Part shown: in pieces, positions 37,262 through 46,454 of the stretch
Layout: each line of letters starts with the position of its first letter
How positions within the stretch are numbered: position 1 is the stretch's first letter
Source: CBDDKU01 sp965230375
GTDB lineage: Bacteria > Bacteroidota > Bacteroidia > Flavobacteriales_D > Cryomorphaceae
Direction: 5' to 3'
DNA length: 64,000 nt
Assembly (NCBI GenBank): GCA_965230375.1
Contig: CBDDKU010000005.1
Location: 1 to 64,000, forward strand
Notes under the pieces: model-generated
Databases searched by the model: none
What the model saw: only the letters and a program-made list of their open reading frames with translations
What the model was told of the DNA's origin: nothing
Program-made: the position numbers and the translations under genes

Positions 37262-38389
37262 ATGAGAGTTTTGAAGTTCCCTCAATCAATTTGGCATATC
37301 GGCTTTCTAGCCGGTATGCTTTTTTTGGTTAGCTGCAGTGAAGATGAAGGTGATAACAACGGAAATGACAATTTTGACCGTCAAGCCGTTTTGATTCAGT
37401 TGGCAGATGAATTGATCATCCCAAGTTACGACTCTTTGGCCACGGCCACAGTAAGTCTCAACAGCTCTTGTGTGGAACTCAAAGAGAATGTGACAATTGA
37501 AAACCTTGAACGAGTTCAAGAAAATTGGAAAAACACCCTTCGTTGGTGGCAATGGGTAGCTGCTTACGATTTCGGGCCGAGCCAAAATGCAGGTCTCATA
37601 TCATCATTCAACTTATACCCAGTTGACCCTGCACTTATTGAATCGAATATTGAAAGCGGTGAGTACAATTTGGGAACGGCTGGCAATCTCAAAGCAACTG
37701 GGCTTCAGGCCATGGACTATTTGCTTTTTGGTGTAGCAGAAGAAAAAGAAGATGTGCTTCTCATCCTTGAAGAGAATGCGAATGCCATTCAATATTTGAT
37801 CGATGTTTCGGAAGTTCTTAAAACGAAATCGGCGCATGTTTCGAATACTTGGAGCACAGATTACCGAAGCACATTTGTAAACGCTATCGGAACTGATTTG
37901 GGAAGCTCACTCGGACTGATGCTAAATGGTGCGATTAAGTATTTTGAAGTACATCTAAGAGATGCCAAAATTGGTATCCCCGCAGGTGCGAGATCTAGCT
38001 CTGGACTTCCCCTACCCGAGCAGGCTGAAGCCAGATATAATGGCGAAGTTTCTACACAAATGTTGGTTGAAGGTATTCGCGCATGGTCTTATATGTTCAA
38101 TGGAAATTCACTGAACGGACAAGAGGGCGAAGGACTTGATGACTATTTGAATTTTCTCGGCCCGGTGATGGATGGAGTTCCGCTGGCCGATGCAATTAAC
38201 CAGAGATTTGAAGCGTCTATTGACGGAACTCATGTTATCGGTAACGATATTGCAACGGCTGTAGAACAGAACCAAATAGCTTGTTTGGACATCTTCGATC
38301 AGATGCAGCAAGCGGTCGTTCTCCTTAAAGTTGACATGACTTCGGCTATGGGAGTTCAGATTACATATGTAGACAATGACGGGGATTAA
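37262..38389 (+). CDS. imelysin-family (M75-like) lipoprotein
   Basis: 375 residues from the ATG at 37262 (the TTG codons just before it are less likely). Lipobox LFLVSC with SEDEGD after it, again an acidic export-like signal. Imelysin/IrpA-like proteins are iron-regulated, helix-rich outer-membrane proteins; the family's GxHxxExxLxG motif appears here as ATGLQAMDYLLFG, so the His and Glu are missing, as in many Bacteroidota members. Not expected to be a working peptidase. The stop overlaps the HTTM gene's start by 14 bases, so the two are translationally linked. Confidence 0.85.
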   Translation: MRVLKFPQSIWHIGFLAGMLFLVSCSEDEGDNNGNDNFDRQAVLIQLADELIIPSYDSLATATVSLNSSCVELKENVTIENLERVQENWKNTLRWWQWVAAYDFGPSQNAGLISSFNLYPVDPALIESNIESGEYNLGTAGNLKATGLQAMDYLLFGVAEEKEDVLLILEENANAIQYLIDVSEVLKTKSAHVSNTWSTDYRSTFVNAIGTDLGSSLGLMLNGAIKYFEVHLRDAKIGIPAGARSSSGLPLPEQAEARYNGEVSTQMLVEGIRAWSYMFNGNSLNGQEGEGLDDYLNFLGPVMDGVPLADAINQRFEASIDGTHVIGNDIATAVEQNQIACLDIFDQMQQAVVLLKVDMTSAMGVQITYVDNDGD

Positions 38390-39725
38390 TCTCCATAGCG
38401 TAAAGGCCTTTCTAACAAAAGAAGAATTAAGCGCTCCATTAGCAACATTTCGAATTACTTTTGGAGCGTTGATGTTTCTATCAATTCTCAGATTCTGGTA
38501 CAAAGGCTGGATAGCAGATCTCTACATCAATCCCCAATTCTTTTTTGGATACACTTACCTAGAGTGGGTCAAGCCCCTAGATGGAATCGGCATGTACTTC
38601 ATTTTTGCCGCTTGTGCCTTATTCGCACTGGCCCTTGCTTTCGGCGCGTTTTATCGGCTTTCAGCGATCGGATTCTTCTTGACCTTCACCTACATCGAGC
38701 TGCTAGATAAGACCACTTATCTGAATCACTACTACTTCGTCTCAGTGATGGCTTTTTTAATGATATTCATTCCAGCTCACCGTCGGTTTTCACTCGATCT
38801 AAAATGGAAAAGGGTAAAAGCCGCATATTTCACACCCAAGGTATTTCGATATCTGATCATGTTTCAGCTGGCTTGTGTCTACTTTTTTGCAGGCCTGGCC
38901 AAACTCAACTCCGATTGGCTCTTATATGCTCAACCAATGACCATTTGGCTGAAGGCATTCGGACATTGGCCGGTTCTAGGTCCTGTTTTCGACAGTCAAT
39001 GGCTCCCCTATTTCTTTTCATGGGCTGGAGCTATCTACGACCTAAGTATCCCCTTCTTACTTCTTTCTAACCGTACCAGACCATTTGCATATTTGGCCGT
39101 TGTTTTCTTCCACGTCATGACCAGGATCATGTTTCCAATTGGCATGTTTCCGTATATCATGATCGTCGCCACGCTTATTTTCTTTCCGCCAAAAGTTCAT
39201 GAGATTGTCCTGAAAAAGCTCGGCGAGAAAATAGACTCCGTTTCCTCAAGAATAGAGATCAAGTCTTTTCAACTATACTTTATTGGTGTATTCGTTGTCT
39301 TTCAATTGCTTCTTCCTTTTCGCCATGTTCTCTATCCGGGAGAGCTCTTTTGGCATGAGCAAGGCTTCCGCTTTAGCTGGCGCGTTATGTTGATTGAAAA
39401 GACCGGACAAGCCTTTTTCTATGTGAAAGGTGATGGAATGAAAAGACCACTCGAGGTTCAAAACCGTGATTTTCTCACTCCTATTCAAGAGAAGATGATG
39501 GCCACTCAACCCGATATGATTCTCCAGTACGCTCATTTTCTTAGAGATCACTACGCGGCTGAAGGAATTGAGAATCCCGAAGTGAAGGCAAAAGTTTATG
39601 TCACACTTAATGGAAGGCCGAGCCAATTGTTTATCGATCCTGACGTAAATTTGGCGGCTGAAAAATCAAGTTGGAAAAGAAAGAATTGGATACTCCCACT
39701 GGGTGATGAGATTTACGGTTACTAG
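38376..39725 (+). CDS. HTTM-domain membrane protein (vitamin K gamma-carboxylase-like)
   Basis: 449 residues. About seven to nine hydrophobic helices in the first 310 residues, beginning LATFRITFGALMFLSILRF, and the characteristic YFFAGLAKLNSDWL segment of the HTTM domain; the C-terminal ~130 residues are soluble. In animals this fold carboxylates glutamate; in Bacteroidota, HTTM genes accompany imelysin and TonB receptor genes, and a biochemical role is not established. It overlaps both neighbours (14 bases with imelysin, 20 with the receptor gene), so its expression is tied to iron-type uptake. Confidence 0.85.
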   Translation: MTGINLHSVKAFLTKEELSAPLATFRITFGALMFLSILRFWYKGWIADLYINPQFFFGYTYLEWVKPLDGIGMYFIFAACALFALALAFGAFYRLSAIGFFLTFTYIELLDKTTYLNHYYFVSVMAFLMIFIPAHRRFSLDLKWKRVKAAYFTPKVFRYLIMFQLACVYFFAGLAKLNSDWLLYAQPMTIWLKAFGHWPVLGPVFDSQWLPYFFSWAGAIYDLSIPFLLLSNRTRPFAYLAVVFFHVMTRIMFPIGMFPYIMIVATLIFFPPKVHEIVLKKLGEKIDSVSSRIEIKSFQLYFIGVFVVFQLLLPFRHVLYPGELFWHEQGFRFSWRVMLIEKTGQAFFYVKGDGMKRPLEVQNRDFLTPIQEKMMATQPDMILQYAHFLRDHYAAEGIENPEVKAKVYVTLNGRPSQLFIDPDVNLAAEKSSWKRKNWILPLGDEIYGY

Positions 39726-42108
39726 CATATTATTCTTTCTGCTTCTCGGTCAATCCTTTGGCCAGGAAAAAGTATCACTTTCACTGCATGTGAGCTATGA
39801 AGGGAGATCCGTCTCTATGGTTGATCTATACTTAGAGCCTGACAACATGCTCGCTTCCACAAACAATCAAGGGAATGCTACACTACAGGTAACAACCGGT
39901 AAAAAAACTCTGACCATTTTTAAAACGGGCTTTGAAAACAAAAAAGAAGAAATCAATGTCCTACGAGACACAACCGTATTAATTGAGCTTAAGAAGCTCG
40001 AACAAAGCCTGGCTACCTTCGAAGTGAGCGAAGAAAAGTCCGGAAATTTTGGGGTTACCACACTCAATAGTATCGACGGAATGGCCATCTATGCCGGGAA
40101 GAAAAACGAAGTACTCCTCCCCGATCAAATCGATGCGAATAAGGCTACAAATAATGCCAGACAAGTTTATGCACGCATTCCGGGGTTAAACATTTGGGAA
40201 AGTGATGGGGCGGGTATTCAACTCGGCATTGGTGTGCGTGGCTTGAGCCCTAACCGTACAGCAAATATCAACGTCCGTCAAAATGGCTATGACATCAGTG
40301 CCGATGCGCTAGGCTATCCCGAAAGCTACTACACCCCGCCACTCGAAGCGATTGATCGCATTGAGTATGTACGAGGCGCAGCTTCTTTGCAATACGGAAC
40401 TCAATTTGGCGGTATGCTGAATTTCGTAATGAAGGAATCAGCCACCAAAGATGGATTTGGTTTAACCACGAGACAAACTGTGGGTAGCTATGGTCTGTTT
40501 AGCAGCTTCAATAGCCTTGAATTCAGCAAGAACAGATCTAAAGTTTACGGGTTCTACCAGTATAAAACTGGAGATGGATGGAGAGAGAATTCCGACTTTG
40601 ATGTGCACACGGCCCATGTGAATTACCAATTTCAGATTTCAGAAAACTGGGTAGTGAAGGCTGATATCACACACATGGACTACCTTGCGCAGCAGGCTGG
40701 TGGATTAACAGATAGACAGTTTGAAAATGATCCCCAAGAATCCTTCCGCGACAGAAACTGGTTTGAAGTAGGTTGGAACCTGGCTTCGGTGAGATTGACT
40801 GGAGACCTATCGAAAAACGCATCACTCGATGTTCGAGCTTTCGGACTTCTTGCATCCCGAAAAGCACTGGGATATTTGGGTCCCCCAAACCGTTTTGATG
40901 ATCCCAACAGCAATAGAGACTTGATCAGTGGAGAATTTGCGAACATTGGATCAGAAGTAAGATACCTTCAACGTTACGACTTGTTTGATAAAAAGTCCAT
41001 AGCGCTGATAGGTGGCCGTGCCTATAAGGGAACTTCAACTGCCCAGCAAGGTAGCGCGGACTCAACCGCTGATCCCAACTTTGAGTTCATAAAAGAGATA
41101 CCTGATAAAAGTGACTACGACTTCGAAAACTACAATTACACGCTCTTTGCCGAAAACGTGTTCTACCTTACTGAAAAGATCACCATAACGCCCGGTTTGA
41201 GATATGAGTACATCGAGACTGGTGCTAAAGGAGACTATTTCACTTACACAACCAACATAGTAGGTGACACGCTGGAAGTAAATCAGTTTGATGAAAATCG
41301 CTTGCGATCCAGAAATGTAGTACTAGCCGGTTTTGGGTTGAGCTATAAGCCAAATGATTTAGTTGAATTCTACGGAAATGCCTCTCAAAATTACCGAGCG
41401 ATTAATTACAGCGATATCCGAATAGATAACCCTTCGCTAAGGATCGATCCAAATATTCAAGATGAACGTGGGTTCAACTTTGACTTTGGGGCTCGTGGTG
41501 GTTCGGAGAAATTTAGATATGATGTAGGGGTATTCTATCTGGGTTATTACGACAGGATTGGGGTCATTCAATTGAGAGACCCGCAAACATTTCAGTTCTA
41601 CCGATACCGATCTAACATAGCCGATTCGGATGCTTATGGAACTGAAGTTTACTTGGAGTGGAGTCCATTTCTCGCTAGTGACAGTGCCACCTGGGGCTTG
41701 AGTTTCTTTGGAAATGGATCATATACAGAGGCAAAATACAAGTCGGATGATGATTCGAGTGTAGATGGAAATGAAGTTGAACTGACTCCACGGTACACCA
41801 TACGCGGCGGGATACGCGGGCAGTATAAGCAGCTGGCTATTACTTGGCAAATCAGTCACACCGCCGAGCAATTTACCGATGCCACTAATGCTGTAAGTAC
41901 ACCTAACGCCATAAATGGATTGATTCCGGATTACACGGTTATGGATCTATCCATGAAGTACGGTATTGGCAAGTTCACTCTTGAGGGTGGAGTTAATAAC
42001 CTGGCAGATGTGCCTTACTTCACACGCAGAGCTGATGGCTATCCTGGACCGGGAATTATTCCTTCAGATGGAATAGGCGGGTATTTCACACTCGGCTTTA
42101 CTCTCTAG
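39706..42108 (+). CDS. TonB-dependent outer-membrane receptor, FecA-like
   Basis: 800 residues from the ATG at 39706 (GTG just before it is rejected). Signal peptide ending SFGQ, a carboxypeptidase-regulatory-like domain at about 20-95, a plug domain with ARIPGLNIWESDGAGIQLGIGVRGLSPNR-like sequence ending in RIEYVRGAASLQYG, then a 22-strand barrel typical of siderophore receptors, with a C-terminal strand ending in GYFTLGFTL. FecA-type receptors import ferric citrate or similar siderophores using TonB energy. As the last gene of the DUF4856-imelysin-HTTM cluster it most likely imports iron. Confidence 0.93.
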   Translation: MRFTVTSILFFLLLGQSFGQEKVSLSLHVSYEGRSVSMVDLYLEPDNMLASTNNQGNATLQVTTGKKTLTIFKTGFENKKEEINVLRDTTVLIELKKLEQSLATFEVSEEKSGNFGVTTLNSIDGMAIYAGKKNEVLLPDQIDANKATNNARQVYARIPGLNIWESDGAGIQLGIGVRGLSPNRTANINVRQNGYDISADALGYPESYYTPPLEAIDRIEYVRGAASLQYGTQFGGMLNFVMKESATKDGFGLTTRQTVGSYGLFSSFNSLEFSKNRSKVYGFYQYKTGDGWRENSDFDVHTAHVNYQFQISENWVVKADITHMDYLAQQAGGLTDRQFENDPQESFRDRNWFEVGWNLASVRLTGDLSKNASLDVRAFGLLASRKALGYLGPPNRFDDPNSNRDLISGEFANIGSEVRYLQRYDLFDKKSIALIGGRAYKGTSTAQQGSADSTADPNFEFIKEIPDKSDYDFENYNYTLFAENVFYLTEKITITPGLRYEYIETGAKGDYFTYTTNIVGDTLEVNQFDENRLRSRNVVLAGFGLSYKPNDLVEFYGNASQNYRAINYSDIRIDNPSLRIDPNIQDERGFNFDFGARGGSEKFRYDVGVFYLGYYDRIGVIQLRDPQTFQFYRYRSNIADSDAYGTEVYLEWSPFLASDSATWGLSFFGNGSYTEAKYKSDDDSSVDGNEVELTPRYTIRGGIRGQYKQLAITWQISHTAEQFTDATNAVSTPNAINGLIPDYTVMDLSMKYGIGKFTLEGGVNNLADVPYFTRRADGYPGPGIIPSDGIGGYFTLGFTL

Positions 42109-42125
42109 TCTATATATTCACGGCT

Positions 42126-42467
42126 ATGAACACAAAGCCGACAATCTCCTGGGCCGATTTCGAAAAGATCGACATCCGAACAGGAACAATCATAGACTGT
42201 CAACCCTTTCCAAAGGCGCGTAACCCGTCTTTTATTTTAAGTGTTGACTTCGGAGAATTAGGCGTCCTGAAGTCGAGTGCTCAAATCACAGAATTGTATT
42301 CAATGGAAGATCTGAAGGGAATGCAGGTAATAGCCGTTGTGAATTTTGAACCGAAGCAAATCGCCAACATTAAGAGTCAGTGTCTGGTGATGGGCGTTTA
42401 CACAAAAAAAGGAGTCAACGTGCTGACTCCTTCTATAGGGTGCCCAAATGGGCTTCAGGTCGGTTAA
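42126..42467 (+). CDS. csaA: CsaA-type tRNA-binding/export chaperone
   Basis: 113 residues. A single OB-fold of the tRNA-binding domain family: FEKIDIRTGTII, KARNPSFILSVDFGELG, the SSAQIT motif, and the end VNVLTPSIGCPNGLQVG. CsaA is reported as a chaperone linked to protein export and can bind tRNA-like ligands. Its stop directly abuts the convergent dnaN stop. The 3' end of the gene holds the dnaN terminator on the opposite strand. Confidence 0.92.
   Translation: MNTKPTISWADFEKIDIRTGTIIDCQPFPKARNPSFILSVDFGELGVLKSSAQITELYSMEDLKGMQVIAVVNFEPKQIANIKSQCLVMGVYTKKGVNVLTPSIGCPNGLQVG
42404..42432 (-). terminator. dnaN terminator inside the csaA coding region
   Basis: Read on the minus strand, a 9-bp perfect stem (AAGGAGTCA / TGACTCCTT, 6-base loop) is followed by seven T. 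It lies 36 bases beyond the dnaN stop, in the codons for csaA residues ~93-103. Confidence 0.8.
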
Positions 42468-43589
42468 TTAGCCGTTGAGCATTACCGGCATCACGAGCAT
42501 CAGGATATCTACTCCTTCATCTGTATCACCAGCAGGAACTAGAATTCCAGCTCTATTAGGCGCGCTCAGGTGCAGTTCTACATCATCCTGATCGAGATTA
42601 TTTAGCATGTCGATTAAGAAGCGAGAGTTGAATCCAATTTCAATATCCTCACCATCGTAACTACATGAAAGACGCTCATTTGCTTCGTTCGAATAGTCCA
42701 GGTCTTCAGCAGAGATCGAAAGTTCGCTACCGCTGATTTTCAATCTTACTTGATGGGTTGTTTTATTCGAGAAAATAGAAACACGACGGATTGAACCAAG
42801 CAGTGAAGTTCTGTTCACAAGCATGCGGTTCGGGTTATCCTTCGGAATAACTGCTTCGTAGTTCGGGTATTTTCCATCGATCAAACGAGCGATAAGCACG
42901 TGCTCATCAAAGGAAAGCTTAACGTTGGTCCCGTTAAACTCCATTTCGATATCAGAAGTCGTACTTCCAAGTACTCCCTTCAATAGGTTCAAAGGTTTCT
43001 TTGGAACGATAAAAGAAGCTGTACTGTCTGCCTTGGCGTCTTTTCGCGTGTAGCGCACTAGCTTATGAGCATCTGTTGCTACAAAACGCAATCCTTCGCT
43101 CGAAAACTCACAAAAGATACCTGACATAACGGGTCTCAAATCATCATTCCCCGTGGCGAAAATCGTTTTCTGAATCGCTTCAGAAAGGATATCAGCCGAA
43201 ACGGTTACTTGAGATGCATCTTCCATTTCCGGATTCTTCGGGAATTCATCTGCCGAAAAGCCTGCTAGCTTACTCTTTCCGTATGAACTCGATATTTCAA
43301 CACCTAGAGTCTTTTCGTCAATCGTGAATGTGAGGGGCTGCTCTGGAAGCGTTTTTAAATAATCCAACAACAACTTCGCAGGCACGGCTATGGCGCCTTG
43401 CTCTTCAGCTTTCACACTTACAGTAGTGATCATGGTAGTTTCCAAATCACTTGCCGAAATCTTAAGAGAGTCCTTGTTTAGCTCAAACAAGAAATTATCG
43501 AGAATTGGCAAGGTATTATTGCTTGCCAAAACGCCACTTACAATTTGCAAGTGCTTCAAAAGATCGGTGCTCGTAACGATAAATTTCAT
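42468..43589 (-). CDS. dnaN: DNA polymerase III beta subunit (sliding clamp)
   Basis: 373 residues, full length. Three clamp domains of about 120 residues; family features include the N-terminal MKFIVTSTDLLKHLQIVSGVL, the LDNFLFEL strand, RPVMSGIFCEF at the second domain, and the terminal LVMPVMLNG. The clamp holds the replicative polymerase on DNA. Here it is not next to dnaA; its neighbours are csaA and the gld genes, a common arrangement in Bacteroidota. A TATATTTG box lies 38 bases before the ATG. Confidence 0.97.
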   Translation of the reverse strand: MKFIVTSTDLLKHLQIVSGVLASNNTLPILDNFLFELNKDSLKISASDLETTMITTVSVKAEEQGAIAVPAKLLLDYLKTLPEQPLTFTIDEKTLGVEISSSYGKSKLAGFSADEFPKNPEMEDASQVTVSADILSEAIQKTIFATGNDDLRPVMSGIFCEFSSEGLRFVATDAHKLVRYTRKDAKADSTASFIVPKKPLNLLKGVLGSTTSDIEMEFNGTNVKLSFDEHVLIARLIDGKYPNYEAVIPKDNPNRMLVNRTSLLGSIRRVSIFSNKTTHQVRLKISGSELSISAEDLDYSNEANERLSCSYDGEDIEIGFNSRFLIDMLNNLDQDDVELHLSAPNRAGILVPAGDTDEGVDILMLVMPVMLNG

Positions 43590-43627
43590 AATGATCTTAC
43601 GGTAGTTCTATTTGAATAGATATGCGA

Positions 43628-43635
43628 CAAATATA
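43628..43635 (-). promoter_or_regulatory. TAnnTTTG promoter box of dnaN
   Basis: TATATTTG on the minus strand, 38 bases upstream of the dnaN ATG; the -33 element is not evident. Confidence 0.5.
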
Positions 43636-43686
43636 AATGAATAAGGTGTAAGGCCTGAACTGTTTTTACTAACAGAAACCACCTAT

Positions 43687-44712
43687 TTACTCACGAATAA
43701 ACGCTTGGAGTGGTGCTCTGAATTTGTCCCAAACAAAACGCTGGGCAAGGGCCAATTCACCTTCGTTGGTAGCGGCGTAAATGCGCTCTATATCAATCTC
43801 CGCAGGAGTTTGACCATCTTCGCTCATTTGTCCTTCAGGTGCTTTTTTAGGCCAAAGCTTAATGTGGTGCTCTCCTCCATTGTCCCGAATGTGGATAATT
43901 TGATAAGGCGGCTGCTGCATAATCGAGTCTTCCTGTGCTTCAGAAAGCCCAGTCTTGTAATTTTCGAAAGAAGCCAGTTTAAAGTTGAGTAAGTAATCCT
44001 TCACAAGCGTCGAATCAAAGCTTGCCAATGATTCGCTGCTTCCGAAAGGGAAAAGGTTGATATTGTTTCCACCCGCATAAGTTATCTTAAACGACTCACT
44101 CTCCGACCCTGGATAAATTACTTCTAATTCTTCGATAGTCAATTCATCATACTTCAGAATAACAACGCTTCGCCACTCATTCTCATCCATAAAAAAACGC
44201 GTATTGAGCATGCCAATAAATCCTTTCATATCCATAATGAAAGGCTCAGATGACCTTCCGTGCTTTGGAGTCTCGAGAAGCATATAGGTCCCTTTCTTAT
44301 CCATTGTGGCGTGCCCCACGTACCAAGTCTTTATCCACTTCCCTTTTCTGTCGTAGATCTCGACCTTTTTACTCGCACCAGCCATTACTCTATTAACTTG
44401 CTCTTGCGACTCTTTTGAAACAGGTCTTTGAACGTAAATATTTTTAAACGTCTTGAGCAGTGTTTCAACGGCATCTGGTCTAGCCGGATACTTATCATTC
44501 ACTTTCCATTGCTCGCCTTGGTCTCGTGCAATGGTTACCGTTCTTCCTTTAGTGTCGGCAATAAAAATCTTTCCTACTCGGCTCGTATCCGAAATTTCAA
44601 AGGAAGTCTGAGCAGCATGTGATGTACCTACCTTCTTGTTAGAATCAAAGAAGTAAAAGGCAACGGCACCTGCAACCAGGACAAGTAAAAGTAGTGGAAG
44701 AAGTTTTTTCAT
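43687..44712 (-). CDS. DUF4340 protein of the gliding operon
   Basis: 341 residues. An N-terminal transmembrane helix (about residues 4-22) then a periplasmic beta-rich domain with repeated strands (IFIADTKGRTVTIARD, GKWIKTWYVGHAT). DUF4340 proteins accompany GldG-like ABC components. The start lies 5 bases after gldG, so it is the third gene of gldF-gldG-DUF4340 on one mRNA. Function is unknown, presumably a partner of the GldFG complex. Confidence 0.85.
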   Translation of the reverse strand: MKKLLPLLLLVLVAGAVAFYFFDSNKKVGTSHAAQTSFEISDTSRVGKIFIADTKGRTVTIARDQGEQWKVNDKYPARPDAVETLLKTFKNIYVQRPVSKESQEQVNRVMAGASKKVEIYDRKGKWIKTWYVGHATMDKKGTYMLLETPKHGRSSEPFIMDMKGFIGMLNTRFFMDENEWRSVVILKYDELTIEELEVIYPGSESESFKITYAGGNNINLFPFGSSESLASFDSTLVKDYLLNFKLASFENYKTGLSEAQEDSIMQQPPYQIIHIRDNGGEHHIKLWPKKAPEGQMSEDGQTPAEIDIERIYAATNEGELALAQRFVWDKFRAPLQAFIRE

Positions 44713-44717
44713 GTCAT

Positions 44718-46454
44718 TTATTTGATTTGACGTGCAAACCTTTTACGGCGGATCACCCATTGAAGTGCTCCAAAAAGAATTGTAATCGCTATGGGCAAGG
44801 CGATATTCAAGGCCTGCCAAAAACCGCCTTGGTTAAGAACCTTTTCATCGTCTAGCTTCCGCAGAATCACACTGCGCGACCGCACGTTGATCAGACTGGC
44901 ATCGCCAAGTAAATAGTTGACTGCATTCAGCAGAAACTCAGAGTTCCCGTAGATTTTGCGCCCCATAATCGGATCAAACCCAAGCGGTCTAAAACGCGTC
45001 CCATCAGGACTCACTTCATTCTTAATCACATCGCCATCAGATACGACAAGCATTCGGGTAAAAGCACTTTTCTCCTTAAACTCAAGTAGGTTTTCTTCGT
45101 AAAACTCAGGTGGAAGCCTGTCTTTAAAGTTTGATCTAAACTCCCCTTCCAGTAGCATGGCTACAGGTTGGTTCGGACGGTTTGAATTCCCAAAGTCAGG
45201 ATTTATCGAAACGATGTTTAGACTAACCCTTACTGGCGATTTCATGATTCGCGTATAAGGAGAAGTGGTCATAACCACCTGCTTCCGCACGCCTGGAGCT
45301 GCCACGGTATCTATACTGCTGATGAAATCGGTTAGCACAGGATCGATGTTTGCTGTAATCGGATGGCTGTTGCTTGAAACCAGGATAGGCTGAAAATACC
45401 ACGGAAATAACTCCTGCCGTTCGTTGCCGGGAGGGCCTGTCATAAGCGGAATCATGGCGCAAGTTCGGTCGATCAGTAGATCGCGATTCAAACGAACTCC
45501 ATAGTTAAACAAGAGATCATCCAAGTTGACTTTAAGCGGAACAGACATAGCCAAATCAGTCGATTTCAGACTGTCCATTTCCATCTGCAACGGGTCGATT
45601 AGCCACATGACTTTTCCCCCATTCATCACAAACTGATCGATGATGTACTTGTCTTGCTCGTTATATGGCTCTAGTGGCTTCGCAACAATGATGGCGTCAT
45701 ATCTGTTTTGGCGTTTCCCTTGTCCAGCCACATTCCGACTCAAAGCATCCACCATTCCAGCTATTTCGATTCGCTCTACATCGTAGTACTTTAGAAGCTC
45801 ATTTTCGAAATCCCGCACTTGCATAGACTCCAGCTCTCCATGACCTTCGATAAAGGCAACTTTGGGCCTTTCGCTCTGCTTTACCTGATGAATCGCGTTT
45901 ACAAAAGCATACTCGAGATTATTGATGGTGCGGTTTATCATTTCAGCATCGGTCACTCGCTGCTGATTCTGCAAAATTTGTAGCGGCACTTCCTTTCCTT
46001 GGTAAGAAATCAAGGCACCGGGAAAGACAATTTTCTCACTCACCCCATCTTGCTCACGAATTTGAAGAGCAGTGTACTGCAAGCCCTTTTTGACCAACTC
46101 ACCGTACATTTCTTCACGAGACTTCTGGTCGGGAGCTTCGCTTGGATTAATAAATTCGTACTGAATATTATCACCAGCGTAGGCACGCATTTCATCTAGC
46201 TTCTCTCTGATGGATTGGCTCAATCGCTGGTAATCGGCGGGGAAGTCTCCGGCTAAAAACACCTTCACATAAACCACATCATCCAAGTCTTCTACCATTC
46301 GAATGGTGGTTGGAGTCAAAGTGTGGCGTTTCTCTTCAGTCAAATCAAATCGAGCGAAAACAAACTGGCTGATATAGCCGAGAAGGATAAAAAATAGAAC
46401 ACCCAGTATGGCTTCGATCCCGGCCTTTGATTTATATGTTCTCACTTTCCCCAT
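44718..46454 (-). CDS. gldG: gliding-associated ABC transporter substrate-binding component GldG
   Basis: 578 residues. An N-terminal transmembrane helix (about 15-33), a long periplasmic domain beginning RFDLTEEKRHTLTPTTIRMV (the GldG/IFT52-like start), with VKVFLAGDFP, VAFIEGHGELE and VMWLIDPLQ strands, and a C-terminal helix (about 550-568). GldG works with GldF and the ATPase GldA; mutants in Flavobacterium lose gliding. The start overlaps the gldF stop by one base (TAATG). gldA is not in this window. Confidence 0.95.
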   Translation of the reverse strand: MGKVRTYKSKAGIEAILGVLFFILLGYISQFVFARFDLTEEKRHTLTPTTIRMVEDLDDVVYVKVFLAGDFPADYQRLSQSIREKLDEMRAYAGDNIQYEFINPSEAPDQKSREEMYGELVKKGLQYTALQIREQDGVSEKIVFPGALISYQGKEVPLQILQNQQRVTDAEMINRTINNLEYAFVNAIHQVKQSERPKVAFIEGHGELESMQVRDFENELLKYYDVERIEIAGMVDALSRNVAGQGKRQNRYDAIIVAKPLEPYNEQDKYIIDQFVMNGGKVMWLIDPLQMEMDSLKSTDLAMSVPLKVNLDDLLFNYGVRLNRDLLIDRTCAMIPLMTGPPGNERQELFPWYFQPILVSSNSHPITANIDPVLTDFISSIDTVAAPGVRKQVVMTTSPYTRIMKSPVRVSLNIVSINPDFGNSNRPNQPVAMLLEGEFRSNFKDRLPPEFYEENLLEFKEKSAFTRMLVVSDGDVIKNEVSPDGTRFRPLGFDPIMGRKIYGNSEFLLNAVNYLLGDASLINVRSRSVILRKLDDEKVLNQGGFWQALNIALPIAITILFGALQWVIRRKRFARQIK

